A DNA stretch of 64,000 nt from Streptomyces vilmorinianum (GCF_005517195.1 NZ_CP040244.1:2064001-2128000); one strand, 5' to 3'; shown: positions 7,558-15,955, counted from the first letter of the stretch. Numbers and translations are program-made. The notes: a model not told the origin generated them from the sequence alone.

Positions 7558-8178
7558 GTGCCGAACACTCCCAGCAAGAAGAAGACCCAGGTGACCGCCT
7601 CGCCCGAGCGGCGCCGAGAACTCCTGGACACCGCGGCCGAGGTGTTCGCCGCCCAGGGATACAACGCCACGACCGTCCGCAAGATCGCCGACGCCGCCGG
7701 CATGCTCGCCGGCAGCCTCTACTACCACTTCGATTCCAAGGAATCGATGCTCGACGAGATCCTCTCCACCTTCCTGACCGAGCTGTGGGACGGCTACGAC
7801 ACCGTCCTCGCCGCCGGACTCGGCCCCAGGGAGACCATCGAGGCCCTCGTCACCGAGTCCTTCCGGGAGATCGACCGGCACCGCGCCGCCGTCGCCATCT
7901 ACCAGAAGGAGTCCCGCCACCTCAGCGCCCAGCCCCGCTTCCACTACCTCTCCGACTCGCAGGTGAAGTTCGAGAAGGCGTGGCTCGGCACACTGGAACG
8001 CGGGGTCGAGGCCAAGGTCTTCCGCGCCGACCTCGACGTCCGGCTCACCTACCGCTTCGTGCGCGACACCGTCTGGGTCGCCGCGTCCTGGTACCGCCCG
8101 GGCGGACAGCACAGCCCGGACGAGATCGCCCGTCAGTACCTGTCGATGGTCCTGGACGGAATCGCCGTACGCACCTGA
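7558..8178 (+). CDS. kstR2: TetR-family repressor, KstR2-like
   Basis: A 206-residue regulator starting at GTG 7558. The N-terminal helix-turn-helix runs over about residues 20-65 (RRELLDTAAEVFAAQGYNAT, then IADAAGMLAGSLYYHFDSKE), with a ligand-binding helical C-terminus. It is embedded in a cluster with the gene content and order of the mycobacterial KstR2 regulon, where the repressor is released by HIP-CoA. Two operator candidates matching the KstR2 pattern lie in the window at 5580-5597 and 15907-15924. It has no operator of its own nearby, so it is probably transcribed from the promoter at about 5.6 kb and autoregulated through it. Ligand identity is inferred. Confidence 0.8.
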   Translation: MPNTPSKKKTQVTASPERRRELLDTAAEVFAAQGYNATTVRKIADAAGMLAGSLYYHFDSKESMLDEILSTFLTELWDGYDTVLAAGLGPRETIEALVTESFREIDRHRAAVAIYQKESRHLSAQPRFHYLSDSQVKFEKAWLGTLERGVEAKVFRADLDVRLTYRFVRDTVWVAASWYRPGGQHSPDEIARQYLSMVLDGIAVRT

Positions 8179-8196
8179 CCGACTGGAGGAGTTGTC

Positions 8197-9354
8197 ATGG
8201 CCGAGGCCTACATCGTCGAAGCGGTCCGCACCCCGGTGGGCCGCCGCAAGGGAGGACTGGCGTCCGTCCACCCGGCCGACCTCGGCGCCCATGTCCTCAA
8301 GGCCCTCGTCGCCCGCTCCGGCATCGACCCCGCCGCCGTCGAGGACGTCGTCTTCGGCTGCCTCGACACCGTCGGCCCGCAGGCCGGCGACATCGCCCGT
8401 ACGTGCTGGCTCGCGGCCGGCCTCCCCGAGGAGGTCCCCGGCGTCACGATCGACCGCCAGTGCGGCTCCTCCCAGCAGGCCGTGCACTTCGCGGCACAGG
8501 GCGTCCTGTCCGGCACCCAGGACCTGGTCGTCGCGGGCGGCACCCAGAACATGTCGATGATCCCCATCGCCTTCGCCTCCCGGCAGGCCGCCGAACCCCT
8601 CGGCCTGACCGACGGCCCCTACGCCGGCTCCGAGGGCTGGCGCGCCCGGTACGGGGACGCCCCCGTCAACCAGTTCCACGGCGCCGAGCTGATCGCGAAG
8701 AAATGGGGCATCACCCGCCGTGACCAGGAAGAATTCGCCCTCCGCTCGCACGGGCGCGCGCTGCGGGCGATCGACGAGGGCCGCTTCGAGCGGGAGACCG
8801 TGCCCTACGGGGACGTGATCGTCGACGAGGGCCCGCGCCGGGACACCAGCCTGGAGAAGATGGCCGGGCTGAAGCCCGTCGTCGAGGGCGGCACCATCAC
8901 CGCCGCCTGCTCCTCCCAGGTCTCCGACGGCGCCGCGGCCATGCTCCTCGCGAGCGAGCGGGCCGTACGGGAACACGGCCTCACCCCGCGCGCCCGCGTC
9001 CACCACCTCTCCGTCCGCGGCGAGGACCCGATCCGGATGCTCTCCGCCCCGATACCGGCCACCGCGTACGCGCTGAAGAAGACCGGCATGACGATCGACG
9101 ACATTGGCCTGGTCGAGATCAACGAGGCCTTCGCCCCCGTCGTCCTCGCCTGGCTGAAGGAGACCGGCGCCGACCCCGAGCGGGTCAACGTGAACGGCGG
9201 CGCGATCGCACTCGGCCACCCGCTGGGCGCCACCGGTGTGAAGCTCATGACCACCCTCCTCCACGAACTGGAGCGCACGGGCGGCCGCTTCGGCCTCCAG
9301 ACCATGTGCGAGGGCGGCGGCCAGGCCAACGTGACGATCATCGAACGGCTGTGA
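8197..9354 (+). CDS. fadA6: Acetyl-CoA acyltransferase (thiolase), FadA6-like
   Basis: A 385-residue thiolase with ATG 8197 behind ggaggag. The nucleophile Cys89 is in DRQCGSSQQAV, the His of GHPLG lies near the C-terminus, and a second catalytic Cys is in CEGGGQANV. NEAFAPVVLAW is also conserved. The enzyme cleaves 3-ketoacyl-CoA with CoA. In the mycobacterial KstR2 regulon FadA6 acts on the linear diacid CoA formed after both remaining steroid rings are opened. It is the last gene of the operon starting at 5612; the next gene is an unrelated cold-shock gene. Confidence 0.85.
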   Translation: MAEAYIVEAVRTPVGRRKGGLASVHPADLGAHVLKALVARSGIDPAAVEDVVFGCLDTVGPQAGDIARTCWLAAGLPEEVPGVTIDRQCGSSQQAVHFAAQGVLSGTQDLVVAGGTQNMSMIPIAFASRQAAEPLGLTDGPYAGSEGWRARYGDAPVNQFHGAELIAKKWGITRRDQEEFALRSHGRALRAIDEGRFERETVPYGDVIVDEGPRRDTSLEKMAGLKPVVEGGTITAACSSQVSDGAAAMLLASERAVREHGLTPRARVHHLSVRGEDPIRMLSAPIPATAYALKKTGMTIDDIGLVEINEAFAPVVLAWLKETGADPERVNVNGGAIALGHPLGATGVKLMTTLLHELERTGGRFGLQTMCEGGGQANVTIIERL

Positions 9355-9504
9355 CGCCGCCGCCCACACCCGCCAGCCGCACCCGCACCCGCCGCCCGCG
9401 CCCGCCAGCCGCACCCGCCGGTCCCCCGGTGTGACGCTCGTCGCCGTCCCGTCCAGCGGGCGGGGCGGCGTGCTAAGGTTCCAGAGTTGCTAGTTTTGGT
9501 ACCC

Positions 9505-9550
9505 ATGAACTTTATGTGCGCCTGACGGGAATGTTCCTTCAGGCGCAGTT
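9505..9550 (+). promoter_or_regulatory. Cold-shock leader hairpin with six-codon ORF
   Basis: In the 5' leader of the cold-shock gene a perfect nine-pair stem (tgcgcctga at 9517-9525 pairing with tcaggcgca at 9539-9547) is followed by tttt-g-tttt, so it looks like an intrinsic terminator or attenuator. A minimal ORF (ATG 9505, encoding MNFMCA, stop TGA 9523-9525) ends inside the 5' arm of the stem. Translation of that ORF would compete with hairpin formation. The structure is seen directly; regulation is inferred. Confidence 0.6.
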
Positions 9551-9601
9551 TTGTTTTCCGGACTCTCCGGGATGGGACCCTTACCTATTCAGGAGAAAAT
9601 T

Positions 9602-9805
9602 ATGGCCACCGGAACCGTGAAGTGGTTCAACTCGGAAAAGGGCTTCGGCTTCATCGAGCAGGACGGCGGCGGCGCCGACGTCTTCGCCCACTACTCCAAC
9701 ATCGCGACCTCCGGCTTCCGTGAGCTGCAGGAAGGCCAGAAGGTCTCCTTCGACGTCACGCAGGGCCAGAAGGGCCCGCAGGCGGAGAACATCCTCCCCG
9801 CCTGA
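9602..9805 (+). CDS. Cold-shock protein (CspA family)
   Basis: A 67-residue single cold-shock domain: [20 protein letters not shown] carries RNP-1-like KGFGFI, and DVFAHYSNI carries RNP-2-like VFAHY. The ATG at 9602 follows aggagaa. It binds single-stranded RNA/DNA as an RNA chaperone. It is placed 91 bases before a DEAD-box helicase, a common actinobacterial pairing in cold adaptation. It has a long structured leader and is followed by a strong hairpin at 9826-9862. Confidence 0.95.
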   Translation: MATGTVKWFNSEKGFGFIEQDGGGADVFAHYSNIATSGFRELQEGQKVSFDVTQGQKGPQAENILPA

Positions 9806-9825
9806 TCGCCGTACGCGTTTCTCGC

Positions 9826-9862
9826 AGCCGGGGCCCGCACCGCGCAGGTGCGGGTCCCGGCT
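9826..9862 (+). terminator. Hairpin between cold-shock gene and helicase
   Basis: A stem of 16 pairs with one G-T wobble (agccggggcccgcacc against ggtgcgggtcccggct) and a five-base loop, located 21 bases after the cold-shock stop codon. No U tract follows, as is usual in Streptomyces. It probably terminates or attenuates read-through into the helicase gene. Confidence 0.7.
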
Positions 9863-9896
9863 CGCGCTGTGCTCAGGCCCAGGAAGGCATTTCCCC

Positions 9897-11555
9897 ATGA
9901 CTCGCTCCGAAAAGCGGCCCCGCAGGGCCGCGGACTCCTCTTCCGGAACCCCGTCCGGAAATGCCTCGGGCCGCCCCGCGCGCGGCTCCGGCACCCGTAC
10001 CGCGTCCGCCTCCGGTACCCGTAGCGCCTCCGGTACCACCGGCGCCCGCCGCGGCTCCGCCGCCCCGAAGGGCAAGGCCAAGGCCGCCGGCCGTGGCCGC
10101 GGACCGGCCACGCCTCCGCCGCCGCGTGAGTTCACCCTCCCCGAGACGCTGACGCCCGCGCTGCCCTCCGTCGAGTCCTTCGACGCCCTCGACATGCCCG
10201 CGGCCCTCGTCAAGACGCTCGCCGCCCAGGGCGTGACCGAGCCGTTCCCGATCCAGGGCGCCACCCTGCCGAACTCGCTCGCCGGCCGGGACATCCTCGG
10301 CCGCGGCCGTACCGGCTCCGGCAAGACCCTCGCCTTCGGCCTCGCCCTGCTCGCCCGCACCGCGGGCCGCCGCGCCGAGCCCAAGGCCCCGCTCGCCATG
10401 GTCCTGGTGCCCACCCGCGAGCTCGCCCAGCAGGTGACCGACGCCCTCTCCCCGTACGCCACCTCCGTACAGCTGCGCCTCGCGACCGTCGTCGGCGGCC
10501 TGTCGATCACCAAGCAGGCGAACTCCCTGCGCCGCGGTGCCGAGGTGCTCGTCGCGACGCCGGGACGGCTCAAGGACCTCATCGAGCGCGGTGACTGCCG
10601 GCTCGACCAGGTCTCGATCACCGTCCTCGACGAGGCCGACCAGATGGCCGACATGGGCTTCATGCCGCAGGTCGTCGCGCTGCTCAAGCAGGTCGAGCCG
10701 GACGGCCAGCGGATGCTGTTCTCGGCCACGCTCGACCAGAACATCGACCGTCTCGTCAAGATGTTCCTCACCGACCCCGTCGTGCACTCCGTCGACCCGT
10801 CCGCGGGCGCGGTGACGACCATGGAGCACCACCTGCTCTACGTCGCCGACGAGACCGACAAGAAGGCCGTCACCACCCGGATCGCAGCCCGCGACGGCCG
10901 CACGATCCTCTTCCTCGACACCAAGCGGGCCGTGGACCGGCTGGTCAAGCGGCTCCTCGCCAGCGGCGTGCGGGCCTCCGGACTGCACGGCGGCCGCTCC
11001 CAGCCGCAGCGCAACCGCACCCTGGACCAGTTCAAGAACGGCCTGGTCACCGTGCTGGTCGCGACCAACGTGGCGGCCCGTGGCATCCACGTCGACGACC
11101 TCGACCTGGTCGTGAACGTCGACCCGCCGATCGACCACAAGGACTACCTGCACCGCGGCGGCCGCACCGCCCGCGCCGGCGAGTCCGGCAGCGTGGTCAC
11201 CCTGGTGCTGCCCGAGCAGAAGCGGGACATGGGCCGGCTGATGTCGAACGCCGGCATCAACCCGCGTACGGCCCAGATCAAGTCCAGCGACGAGGAGCTG
11301 ACGCGGCTCACCGGCGCCCGCGAGCCGTCCGGCGTCCCGGTCGTCATCGAGGTCCCGCAGCCGACGCAGCCCGCGCAGGCCCGGAACGGGGGACAGCGCT
11401 CGCGCCGCGGTGGCGGTGGCGGTGGCGGCCGTTCCCGCTCGGGGGCTTCGGCGGCATCGGCTGCTTCGGGAGCCAACGGCCGTACGGGTACGGGCGGTTC
11501 GGCCACCCGTACCCGCAGCGGTGGCGGCGGCCGGCGCCGCAGCGGCGGCGCCTAG
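9897..11555 (+). CDS. DEAD-box ATP-dependent RNA helicase
   Basis: A 552-residue protein. A basic, Ser/Gly/Arg-rich N-terminal tail of about 85 residues precedes the helicase core: Q-motif region VTEPFPIQ, motif I GRTGSGKT, motif II DEAD (VLDEADQMADMGF), motif III SAT, and C-terminal motifs DTKRAVDR, VATNVAARGIHV and HRGGRTARAG. The C-terminus is a Gly/Ser/Arg-rich RNA-binding tail of about 60 residues. It unwinds RNA in the cytoplasm and probably works with the adjacent cold-shock protein. The start ATG 9897 follows aggaagg. Its last four bases overlap the convergent phosphatase gene. Confidence 0.93.
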   Translation: MTRSEKRPRRAADSSSGTPSGNASGRPARGSGTRTASASGTRSASGTTGARRGSAAPKGKAKAAGRGRGPATPPPPREFTLPETLTPALPSVESFDALDMPAALVKTLAAQGVTEPFPIQGATLPNSLAGRDILGRGRTGSGKTLAFGLALLARTAGRRAEPKAPLAMVLVPTRELAQQVTDALSPYATSVQLRLATVVGGLSITKQANSLRRGAEVLVATPGRLKDLIERGDCRLDQVSITVLDEADQMADMGFMPQVVALLKQVEPDGQRMLFSATLDQNIDRLVKMFLTDPVVHSVDPSAGAVTTMEHHLLYVADETDKKAVTTRIAARDGRTILFLDTKRAVDRLVKRLLASGVRASGLHGGRSQPQRNRTLDQFKNGLVTVLVATNVAARGIHVDDLDLVVNVDPPIDHKDYLHRGGRTARAGESGSVVTLVLPEQKRDMGRLMSNAGINPRTAQIKSSDEELTRLTGAREPSGVPVVIEVPQPTQPAQARNGGQRSRRGGGGGGGRSRSGASAASAASGANGRTGTGGSATRTRSGGGGRRRSGGA

Positions 11556-12442
11556 CCGACCAGCCGGTCCTGGAGCTCCGCCAGCGTGCGCAGCTCCAGG
11601 CCGAGGCCGTCGGTGAGGTAGCGGAACAGACTCCCGTACGCGGTACGGACCTCGGCAAGCGCGGTGTCCAGGTACTCGGTCCGCACCTCCTGGAGGGGGA
11701 TGATCAGGTCCGGGTTCTGCATGAGCCCGCCGTGCTTCAGCCCCTCCCGCACCCTCGCGTCGTACGCGGCGCGGAAGGTGTTGGAGGCCAGATAGTCGTC
11801 GACGGCCGTCTGCTCCGGCACGCCGAGGACCGTGAGCAGCAGGTAACTCGTCCAGCCCGTACGGTCCTTGCCCGACGTGCAGTGGAAGAGCGAGGGCGGC
11901 CCGCCGGCGAGTTCGCGCAGGGTCTGCCCGAACCGTGCCCGGTTCTCGGCGCTCGTGACGAAGGTGCGGTACACCTCGCGCATGAAGGCGGCGGCCCGCC
12001 CGCCGCCGAGCATCTCCTCCTGCCGTACCGGATCGCGGGAGCCGATCACCGCCAGCAGCTGCCCGAACAGGCCGTTGTCGGTGACGGGCCGCGACAGCGC
12101 GACGAGCCCGGCGGGGAGCCGGTCGGCGCCGTCGTACTGGACCTCCAGCGGGATCCGGAAGTCGACGACCCGGCCCAGGCGCAGCCCGGCGAGCGTGGTC
12201 ACATCGGTGTCGGTGAGCTTGCTCAGGGCGTCGGCCCGGTAGACCAGACCGTGCCGGACGCGGCCACCCGTGTAGCTGAGGTATCCGCCCAGGTCACGGA
12301 CGTTGACCGCGCCCTGGAGCGGGATGTGCCGGATGGCCGTGACGTGGGGACGGCGCCGTGGCGCCGCGACGGACGGCGCGGTGGCCGCCGTGAGCACGGC
12401 GGCGGTGGCGGTGGACAGCAGTGCGCGTCTCGAAAGGGGCAT
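11552..12442 (-). CDS. Exported tyrosine phosphatase (PTP, Y_phosphatase3-type)
   Basis: A 296-residue protein starting at ATG 12442. A signal peptide is evident (MPLSRRALLS then a hydrophobic Ala/Thr stretch to APSVAA); the twin Arg could also allow Tat export. The catalytic P-loop HCTSGKDRTG has Cys188 and Arg194 (C-x5-R), and an early NVRDLGGY motif is typical of the MptpB-like bacterial family. The substrate is a phosphotyrosine or possibly a phosphoinositide. It sits between the helicase and ipdC and is probably not part of steroid catabolism; its presence interrupts that cluster. Confidence 0.88.
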   Translation of the reverse strand: MPLSRRALLSTATAAVLTAATAPSVAAPRRRPHVTAIRHIPLQGAVNVRDLGGYLSYTGGRVRHGLVYRADALSKLTDTDVTTLAGLRLGRVVDFRIPLEVQYDGADRLPAGLVALSRPVTDNGLFGQLLAVIGSRDPVRQEEMLGGGRAAAFMREVYRTFVTSAENRARFGQTLRELAGGPPSLFHCTSGKDRTGWTSYLLLTVLGVPEQTAVDDYLASNTFRAAYDARVREGLKHGGLMQNPDLIIPLQEVRTEYLDTALAEVRTAYGSLFRYLTDGLGLELRTLAELQDRLVG

Positions 12443-12485
12443 GACCGAACTCCCATTGCCGAACTCCCGTGTCGGGAGCGAGGGT

Positions 12486-13547
12486 TCACCCTGGTGTTGG
12501 CAGGGTGCGGAGCACGTGCGCGGCCTCCGACACGACTCGCAGGACGAGTTCTTCACAGCTCGGCAGGTCCTCGATGAGGCCCGCGACCTGTCCGGAGGCC
12601 ATGACGCCGAGGTCGGTGCGGCCCTCGACCATGGATGCCTTGAGGAGCATGGGGGTGTTCGCGGCGAGCAGGACCTGGCTCCACGACAGGTCCTTGCCGT
12701 GTTTCATCGCGAGCCCGTCGCGGACCATCCGCGACCACGACAGGCCCGAGATCTTCCGGAAGCCGGCCGCCCGGCGGACCGCCTGCGCCAACGCCCGTAC
12801 GCGGCCCGCCCGTTCGAGGGCGGCGACCATCTCCGTACGGAGCATCCGGTGCGGCAGCCCGTCGACGGCCGTCGTCACCGTCACGTCCTTGACCGTCGCG
12901 GCCAGGTACCGCGCCTTGACGGCGTCGGGGACGGTGGAGTCTGAGGTGAGCAGGAAACGGGTGCCCATGGCGATGCCCGCGGCCCCGTAGGAGAGCGCGG
13001 CGACCAGGCCGCGGCCGTCGTGGAAGCCGCCGGCCGCGATCACCGGGATGCCGACCGCGTCGACCACCTGCGGCAGCAGCACGGTGGTGGCCACCTCGCC
13101 CGTGTGCCCGCCGCCCTCGCCACCCTGCACGATCACCGCGTCCGCGCCCCAGGCCGCGACCTTCTCGGCGTGCCGCCGTGCCCCGATCGAGGGGATGACG
13201 ACCACGCCCGCGTCCTTCAGCTCGGCGATCAGCTCACGGGACGGGGCGAGGGCGAAGGAGGCGACCCGTACGCCCTCGTCGATGATGATCCGCACCCGCT
13301 CGCGGGCGTCGCCCGCGTCCGCGCGCAGATTGACCCCGAAGGGTGCCTCCGTACGGGACTTCACCTCGCGGACGGCAGCCCGCAGCTCGTCCACGGTCAT
13401 CGTCGCCGAGGCGAGGACGCCGAGCGCGCCCGCGTTCGCGGACGCCGAGACGAGCCTAGGACCGGCGACCCAGCCCATCCCGGTCTGCACGATCGGGTGG
13501 CGGATCCCGGTGAGCTTCGTCAGGGCGGTCTCGAAGGAGGCGGTCAT
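12486..13547 (-). CDS. ipdC: Nitronate monooxygenase-family flavoprotein, IpdC-like
   Basis: A 353-residue TIM-barrel FMN enzyme of the 2-nitropropane dioxygenase family: RHPIVQTGMGWVAGPRLVSA at the start, VIVQGGEGGGHTGE, VIAAGGFHDGRG and YGAAGIAMGTRFL for FMN-phosphate binding. In the mycobacterial KstR2 regulon IpdC hydroxylates or oxidises the indane CoA intermediate before ring opening. It is the fourth gene of the leftward echA20-ipdA-ipdB-ipdC operon, and its ATG overlaps the ipdB stop (ATGA). Conserved gene order is the main reason for the IpdC call over a generic nitronate monooxygenase. Confidence 0.83.
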   Translation of the reverse strand: MTASFETALTKLTGIRHPIVQTGMGWVAGPRLVSASANAGALGVLASATMTVDELRAAVREVKSRTEAPFGVNLRADAGDARERVRIIIDEGVRVASFALAPSRELIAELKDAGVVVIPSIGARRHAEKVAAWGADAVIVQGGEGGGHTGEVATTVLLPQVVDAVGIPVIAAGGFHDGRGLVAALSYGAAGIAMGTRFLLTSDSTVPDAVKARYLAATVKDVTVTTAVDGLPHRMLRTEMVAALERAGRVRALAQAVRRAAGFRKISGLSWSRMVRDGLAMKHGKDLSWSQVLLAANTPMLLKASMVEGRTDLGVMASGQVAGLIEDLPSCEELVLRVVSEAAHVLRTLPTPG

Positions 13548-14293
13548 CCGGCCCGTACCTCCCGGTCGCGCAGCCCGCCCGGGTCGATCACCTCGCGGAT
13601 CAGCCGCAGCTCCTCGGCCGTCGGCTCGCGCGTGTACGGGACGTCGTCGCCGATCACCAGATCGAAGCCGGTGGCCTGCCTGACCTGCTCCAGGGTGACG
13701 CCCGGATGGACGGAGGCGAGCCGCATCGAGCGGTCGGGCGTCTCGAAGTCGAAGACGCCGAGGTCGGAGACGACCCGCGGGATCCGGTGGAAGCGCGTGG
13801 CCCCGGCGGCGGCCGCGCGGTCGTACCCGACGCCGCTGACCATGTCCACGCGCTCGACGAAGACCCGGGGCGAGTGCCGGGGGATCCAGTAACTGACCGG
13901 ATTGTTCAGGGTGTTGACCGGTGCCCCGCGTACGCCCAGGAGCTGGCGGGCGGGGCGGGACCAGTCGCCGATGCAGGAGATGTTCTGGTTGCCGTGCCGA
14001 TCGATCTGGCTCGCGCCCATCATGACGTGCCGCTTGCCGCCGGTGACCATCGTGAGATGGCGCCGGTACGGCAGCCAGCCCTCGACCTCCCCGTCGAGGC
14101 CGACGAGCATCGCCTCGCCGTCGGTCAGCAGCAGCTCGGGGGCGAAGGAGCGCTTGGCGAGCCGGGCGCCGAACGAGGAGACCGGGGCCATGGCGGCGGC
14201 GAGGACCTCACCGTCGCCGCGCCAGGCCTCGGCGCAGGCGACGACGCAGTACTCGGCGCGGGTGGGCGGGGGAAGAGGGGCGCGACTGATCAT
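13544..14293 (-). CDS. ipdB: CoA-transferase-family subunit B, IpdB-like (ring-cleaving hydrolase)
   Basis: A 249-residue class I CoA-transferase beta-like subunit. It shows the GxSQID pattern (MMGASQIDRHGNQNISCIGD), VERVDMVSGVGY, and a C-terminal VHPGVTLEQVRQATGFDLV. In Mycobacterium IpdA and IpdB form a heteromeric hydrolase that opens the last steroid ring of COCHEA-CoA rather than transferring CoA. Here the two genes are adjacent and overlap by four bases (ATGA), fitting equal expression of both subunits. The start ATG at 14293 is set by that overlap. Confidence 0.85.
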   Translation of the reverse strand: MISRAPLPPPTRAEYCVVACAEAWRGDGEVLAAAMAPVSSFGARLAKRSFAPELLLTDGEAMLVGLDGEVEGWLPYRRHLTMVTGGKRHVMMGASQIDRHGNQNISCIGDWSRPARQLLGVRGAPVNTLNNPVSYWIPRHSPRVFVERVDMVSGVGYDRAAAAGATRFHRIPRVVSDLGVFDFETPDRSMRLASVHPGVTLEQVRQATGFDLVIGDDVPYTREPTAEELRLIREVIDPGGLRDREVRAG

Positions 14294-15132
14294 TGCTGCT
14301 CCTCGTGCCAGGTCCGTACGGCCTGCTGGTAGTCGTCCTCGCTCTTGCCGGACAGGAACCGCTCCGCGAACTCGGGCCAGGGGGTGGTGGCGTACAGCTT
14401 CTGGAAGGGCTCGTCGCGGCCGTGGTCGGGCGCGCAGGAGGTGAAGTGCGCGCCGTTCGGGGTCTCGACGACCCCGGTGACGGAGTGCCGGCCGACGAGC
14501 AGGGTCTGTGGGGCGGCGTCCCCGAACCCGTCGACCAGCTCCTCGCAGGAGACGTAGGCGGTGTCGGCCGCCTCGCAGAAGAGGTCGTCGAAGTACGGAT
14601 CGGGGCCCAGGTACTGGCCGTTGCCGAGCCGGTCGGCGCGGTTGAGGTGGACGAGGGCCGCGTCCATGCGCAGGGCGGGGACGGCGACGAACGTCTCCCC
14701 GTCCTCGTACGGTGACGTGACCGTCCGCAGCTCGGGGTTGACCGTCATCACGTCCGAGCCGAGACCGGCCCGGACGGGCAGGAAGGGCAGCCGGTTGGCG
14801 GCCGCGTGCAGGCCCCACATGAACATGGCCTCGTCGAGTTCCGTCATCTCGAAGGCGCCGCGCTCGCGGGCGGCGCGGAAGTGGGGTTCGAGGGGGATGG
14901 AGTCCAGGGTGGTGAAGGCGGCGACGAGCCTGCGGATACGGCCGGCGGCGGCGAGCAGGCCCACGTCGGGACCGCCGTAGGAGATCACGGTGAGATCGGT
15001 GATCTCGGACCGGAGCAGCGCTCTGACCAGAGCCATCGGCTTGCGGCGCGAACCCCAGCCGCCGATGCCGATCGTCATGCCGCTGCGCAGCCGGCCCGCC
15101 ACCTCGTCGGGGGTCATCGTCTTGTCGGTCAC
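14290..15132 (-). CDS. ipdA: CoA-transferase-family subunit A, IpdA-like
   Basis: A 280-residue alpha-like subunit, with the GTG start at 15132 fixed by a GTGA overlap with echA20. Motifs include MTIGIGGWGSRRKPMALVRA (the glycine-rich CoA-binding turn), VISYGGPDVGLL and the MTELDEAMFMWGL segment; a Glu near the middle corresponds to the catalytic position of the family. Together with IpdB it should hydrolyse the C-ring of the HIP pathway intermediate. The adjacent gene content makes a generic succinyl-CoA transferase role unlikely. Confidence 0.85.
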   Translation of the reverse strand: MTDKTMTPDEVAGRLRSGMTIGIGGWGSRRKPMALVRALLRSEITDLTVISYGGPDVGLLAAAGRIRRLVAAFTTLDSIPLEPHFRAARERGAFEMTELDEAMFMWGLHAAANRLPFLPVRAGLGSDVMTVNPELRTVTSPYEDGETFVAVPALRMDAALVHLNRADRLGNGQYLGPDPYFDDLFCEAADTAYVSCEELVDGFGDAAPQTLLVGRHSVTGVVETPNGAHFTSCAPDHGRDEPFQKLYATTPWPEFAERFLSGKSEDDYQQAVRTWHEEQQ

Positions 15133-15887
15133 CGTTGTCCGTCCTTCCCGAAGGTGTCGCGGACGCGGTCGGCGACACCGTTGAGGTTGGCCTCGAAGGT
15201 GAAGCCCTGCTCGAAGCGGTAGCTGCGGCGCACATCCACCGGGTCGATGCCGTTGATGGCGGCCTTGGCGAGGCGGATCAGACAACCGTCCTTCCGGGCG
15301 ATCTCGCCCGCCAACTCAAGGGCCGCGTCGAGAAGTTCGGAGCGCGGAACGACCTTCCAGACCGAGCCGTGCGCGTGCAGTTCGGCGGCGGTGGCGGTGC
15401 GCGAGGTGTAGTACAGCGCGCGCATCAGATGCTGCGGGACGAGCCGGGCGAGGTGGGTCGCGGCGCCGAGCGCGCCCCGGTCCAGCTCGGGCAGCCCGAA
15501 GGTGGCGTCCTCGGAGGCGACGATCGCGTCCGCGTTGCCGACGAGCCCGATCCCGCCGCCCAGACAGAAGCCCCCGACGGCCGCGACGACCGGGACCTCG
15601 CACTCGTACACCGCCGAAAAGGCCTCGGCGCAGCCGTGGTTGGCGCCGATGAGCGCGCTGTGCCGCCCGGTGCCGTGTTCGCGCTGCATCTCCTTGATGT
15701 CCACGCCCGCGTTGAAGCCGCGCCCCGTGGCGGCGAGCACCACACAGCGGACCTCGGGGTCCCGGCCGGCCGCGCGGACGGCGTCGGCGAGGTCGTACCA
15801 GCCCTGTACGGGCAGGGCGTTGACGGGCGGGAAGTCGACGGTGACGAGCGAGATGCCCTTGGCGGGGCGTGAGGTGGAGACACCCAT
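15129..15887 (-). CDS. echA20: Crotonase-fold hydrolase, EchA20-like
   Basis: A 252-residue enoyl-CoA hydratase/isomerase-family protein. The start is placed at ATG 15887 (MGVSTS); an upstream ATG falls within the operator and is rejected. Key segments are RGFNAGVDIKEMQ (oxyanion-hole and CoA region), GGFCLGGGIGLVGNADAIVA and FGLPELDRGALG. In mycobacteria EchA20 hydrolyses ring D of the bicyclic CoA intermediate. The gene heads the leftward operon echA20-ipdA-ipdB-ipdC, and its promoter region contains operator 2. Confidence 0.85.
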   Translation of the reverse strand: MGVSTSRPAKGISLVTVDFPPVNALPVQGWYDLADAVRAAGRDPEVRCVVLAATGRGFNAGVDIKEMQREHGTGRHSALIGANHGCAEAFSAVYECEVPVVAAVGGFCLGGGIGLVGNADAIVASEDATFGLPELDRGALGAATHLARLVPQHLMRALYYTSRTATAAELHAHGSVWKVVPRSELLDAALELAGEIARKDGCLIRLAKAAINGIDPVDVRRSYRFEQGFTFEANLNGVADRVRDTFGKDGQR

Positions 15888-15906
15888 GAGCGGATCAGCT
15901 ACCTTT

Positions 15907-15924
15907 CCACCAAACATTTGTTAG
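15907..15924. promoter_or_regulatory. KstR2-type operator 2
   Basis: ccaccaaacatttgttag lies between the divergent echA20-like and SDR genes. Its reverse complement differs from operator 1 at only two of 18 positions (ctaacaaatgtttggtgg versus ctaacaagtgtttggtag). The core accaaacatttgtt is an inverted repeat with half-sites cCAAA/TTTGt. It is 19 bases from the echA20 start, suited to repression by the TetR at 7558. Confidence 0.75.
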
Positions 15925-15955
15925 GTGACTGCTCGGTGAGGAAAGGTAGCAGCCG

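Noticed and set aside
9366..9420. Direct repeats of cccgccagccgcacccg after the thiolase gene
   Set aside because: Two short copies in a Pro-codon-rich low-complexity run; too little to call an element or att site.
13544..15132. Ordinary succinyl-CoA:3-ketoacid CoA-transferase
   Set aside because: The fold is shared, but operon context with echA20, ipdC, kstR2 and fadA6 favours the IpdAB ring hydrolase.
15887..15917. Upstream ATG at 15917 as echA20 start
   Set aside because: It lies inside the operator and lacks a ribosome site; MGVSTS at 15887 is followed directly by the conserved crotonase fold.
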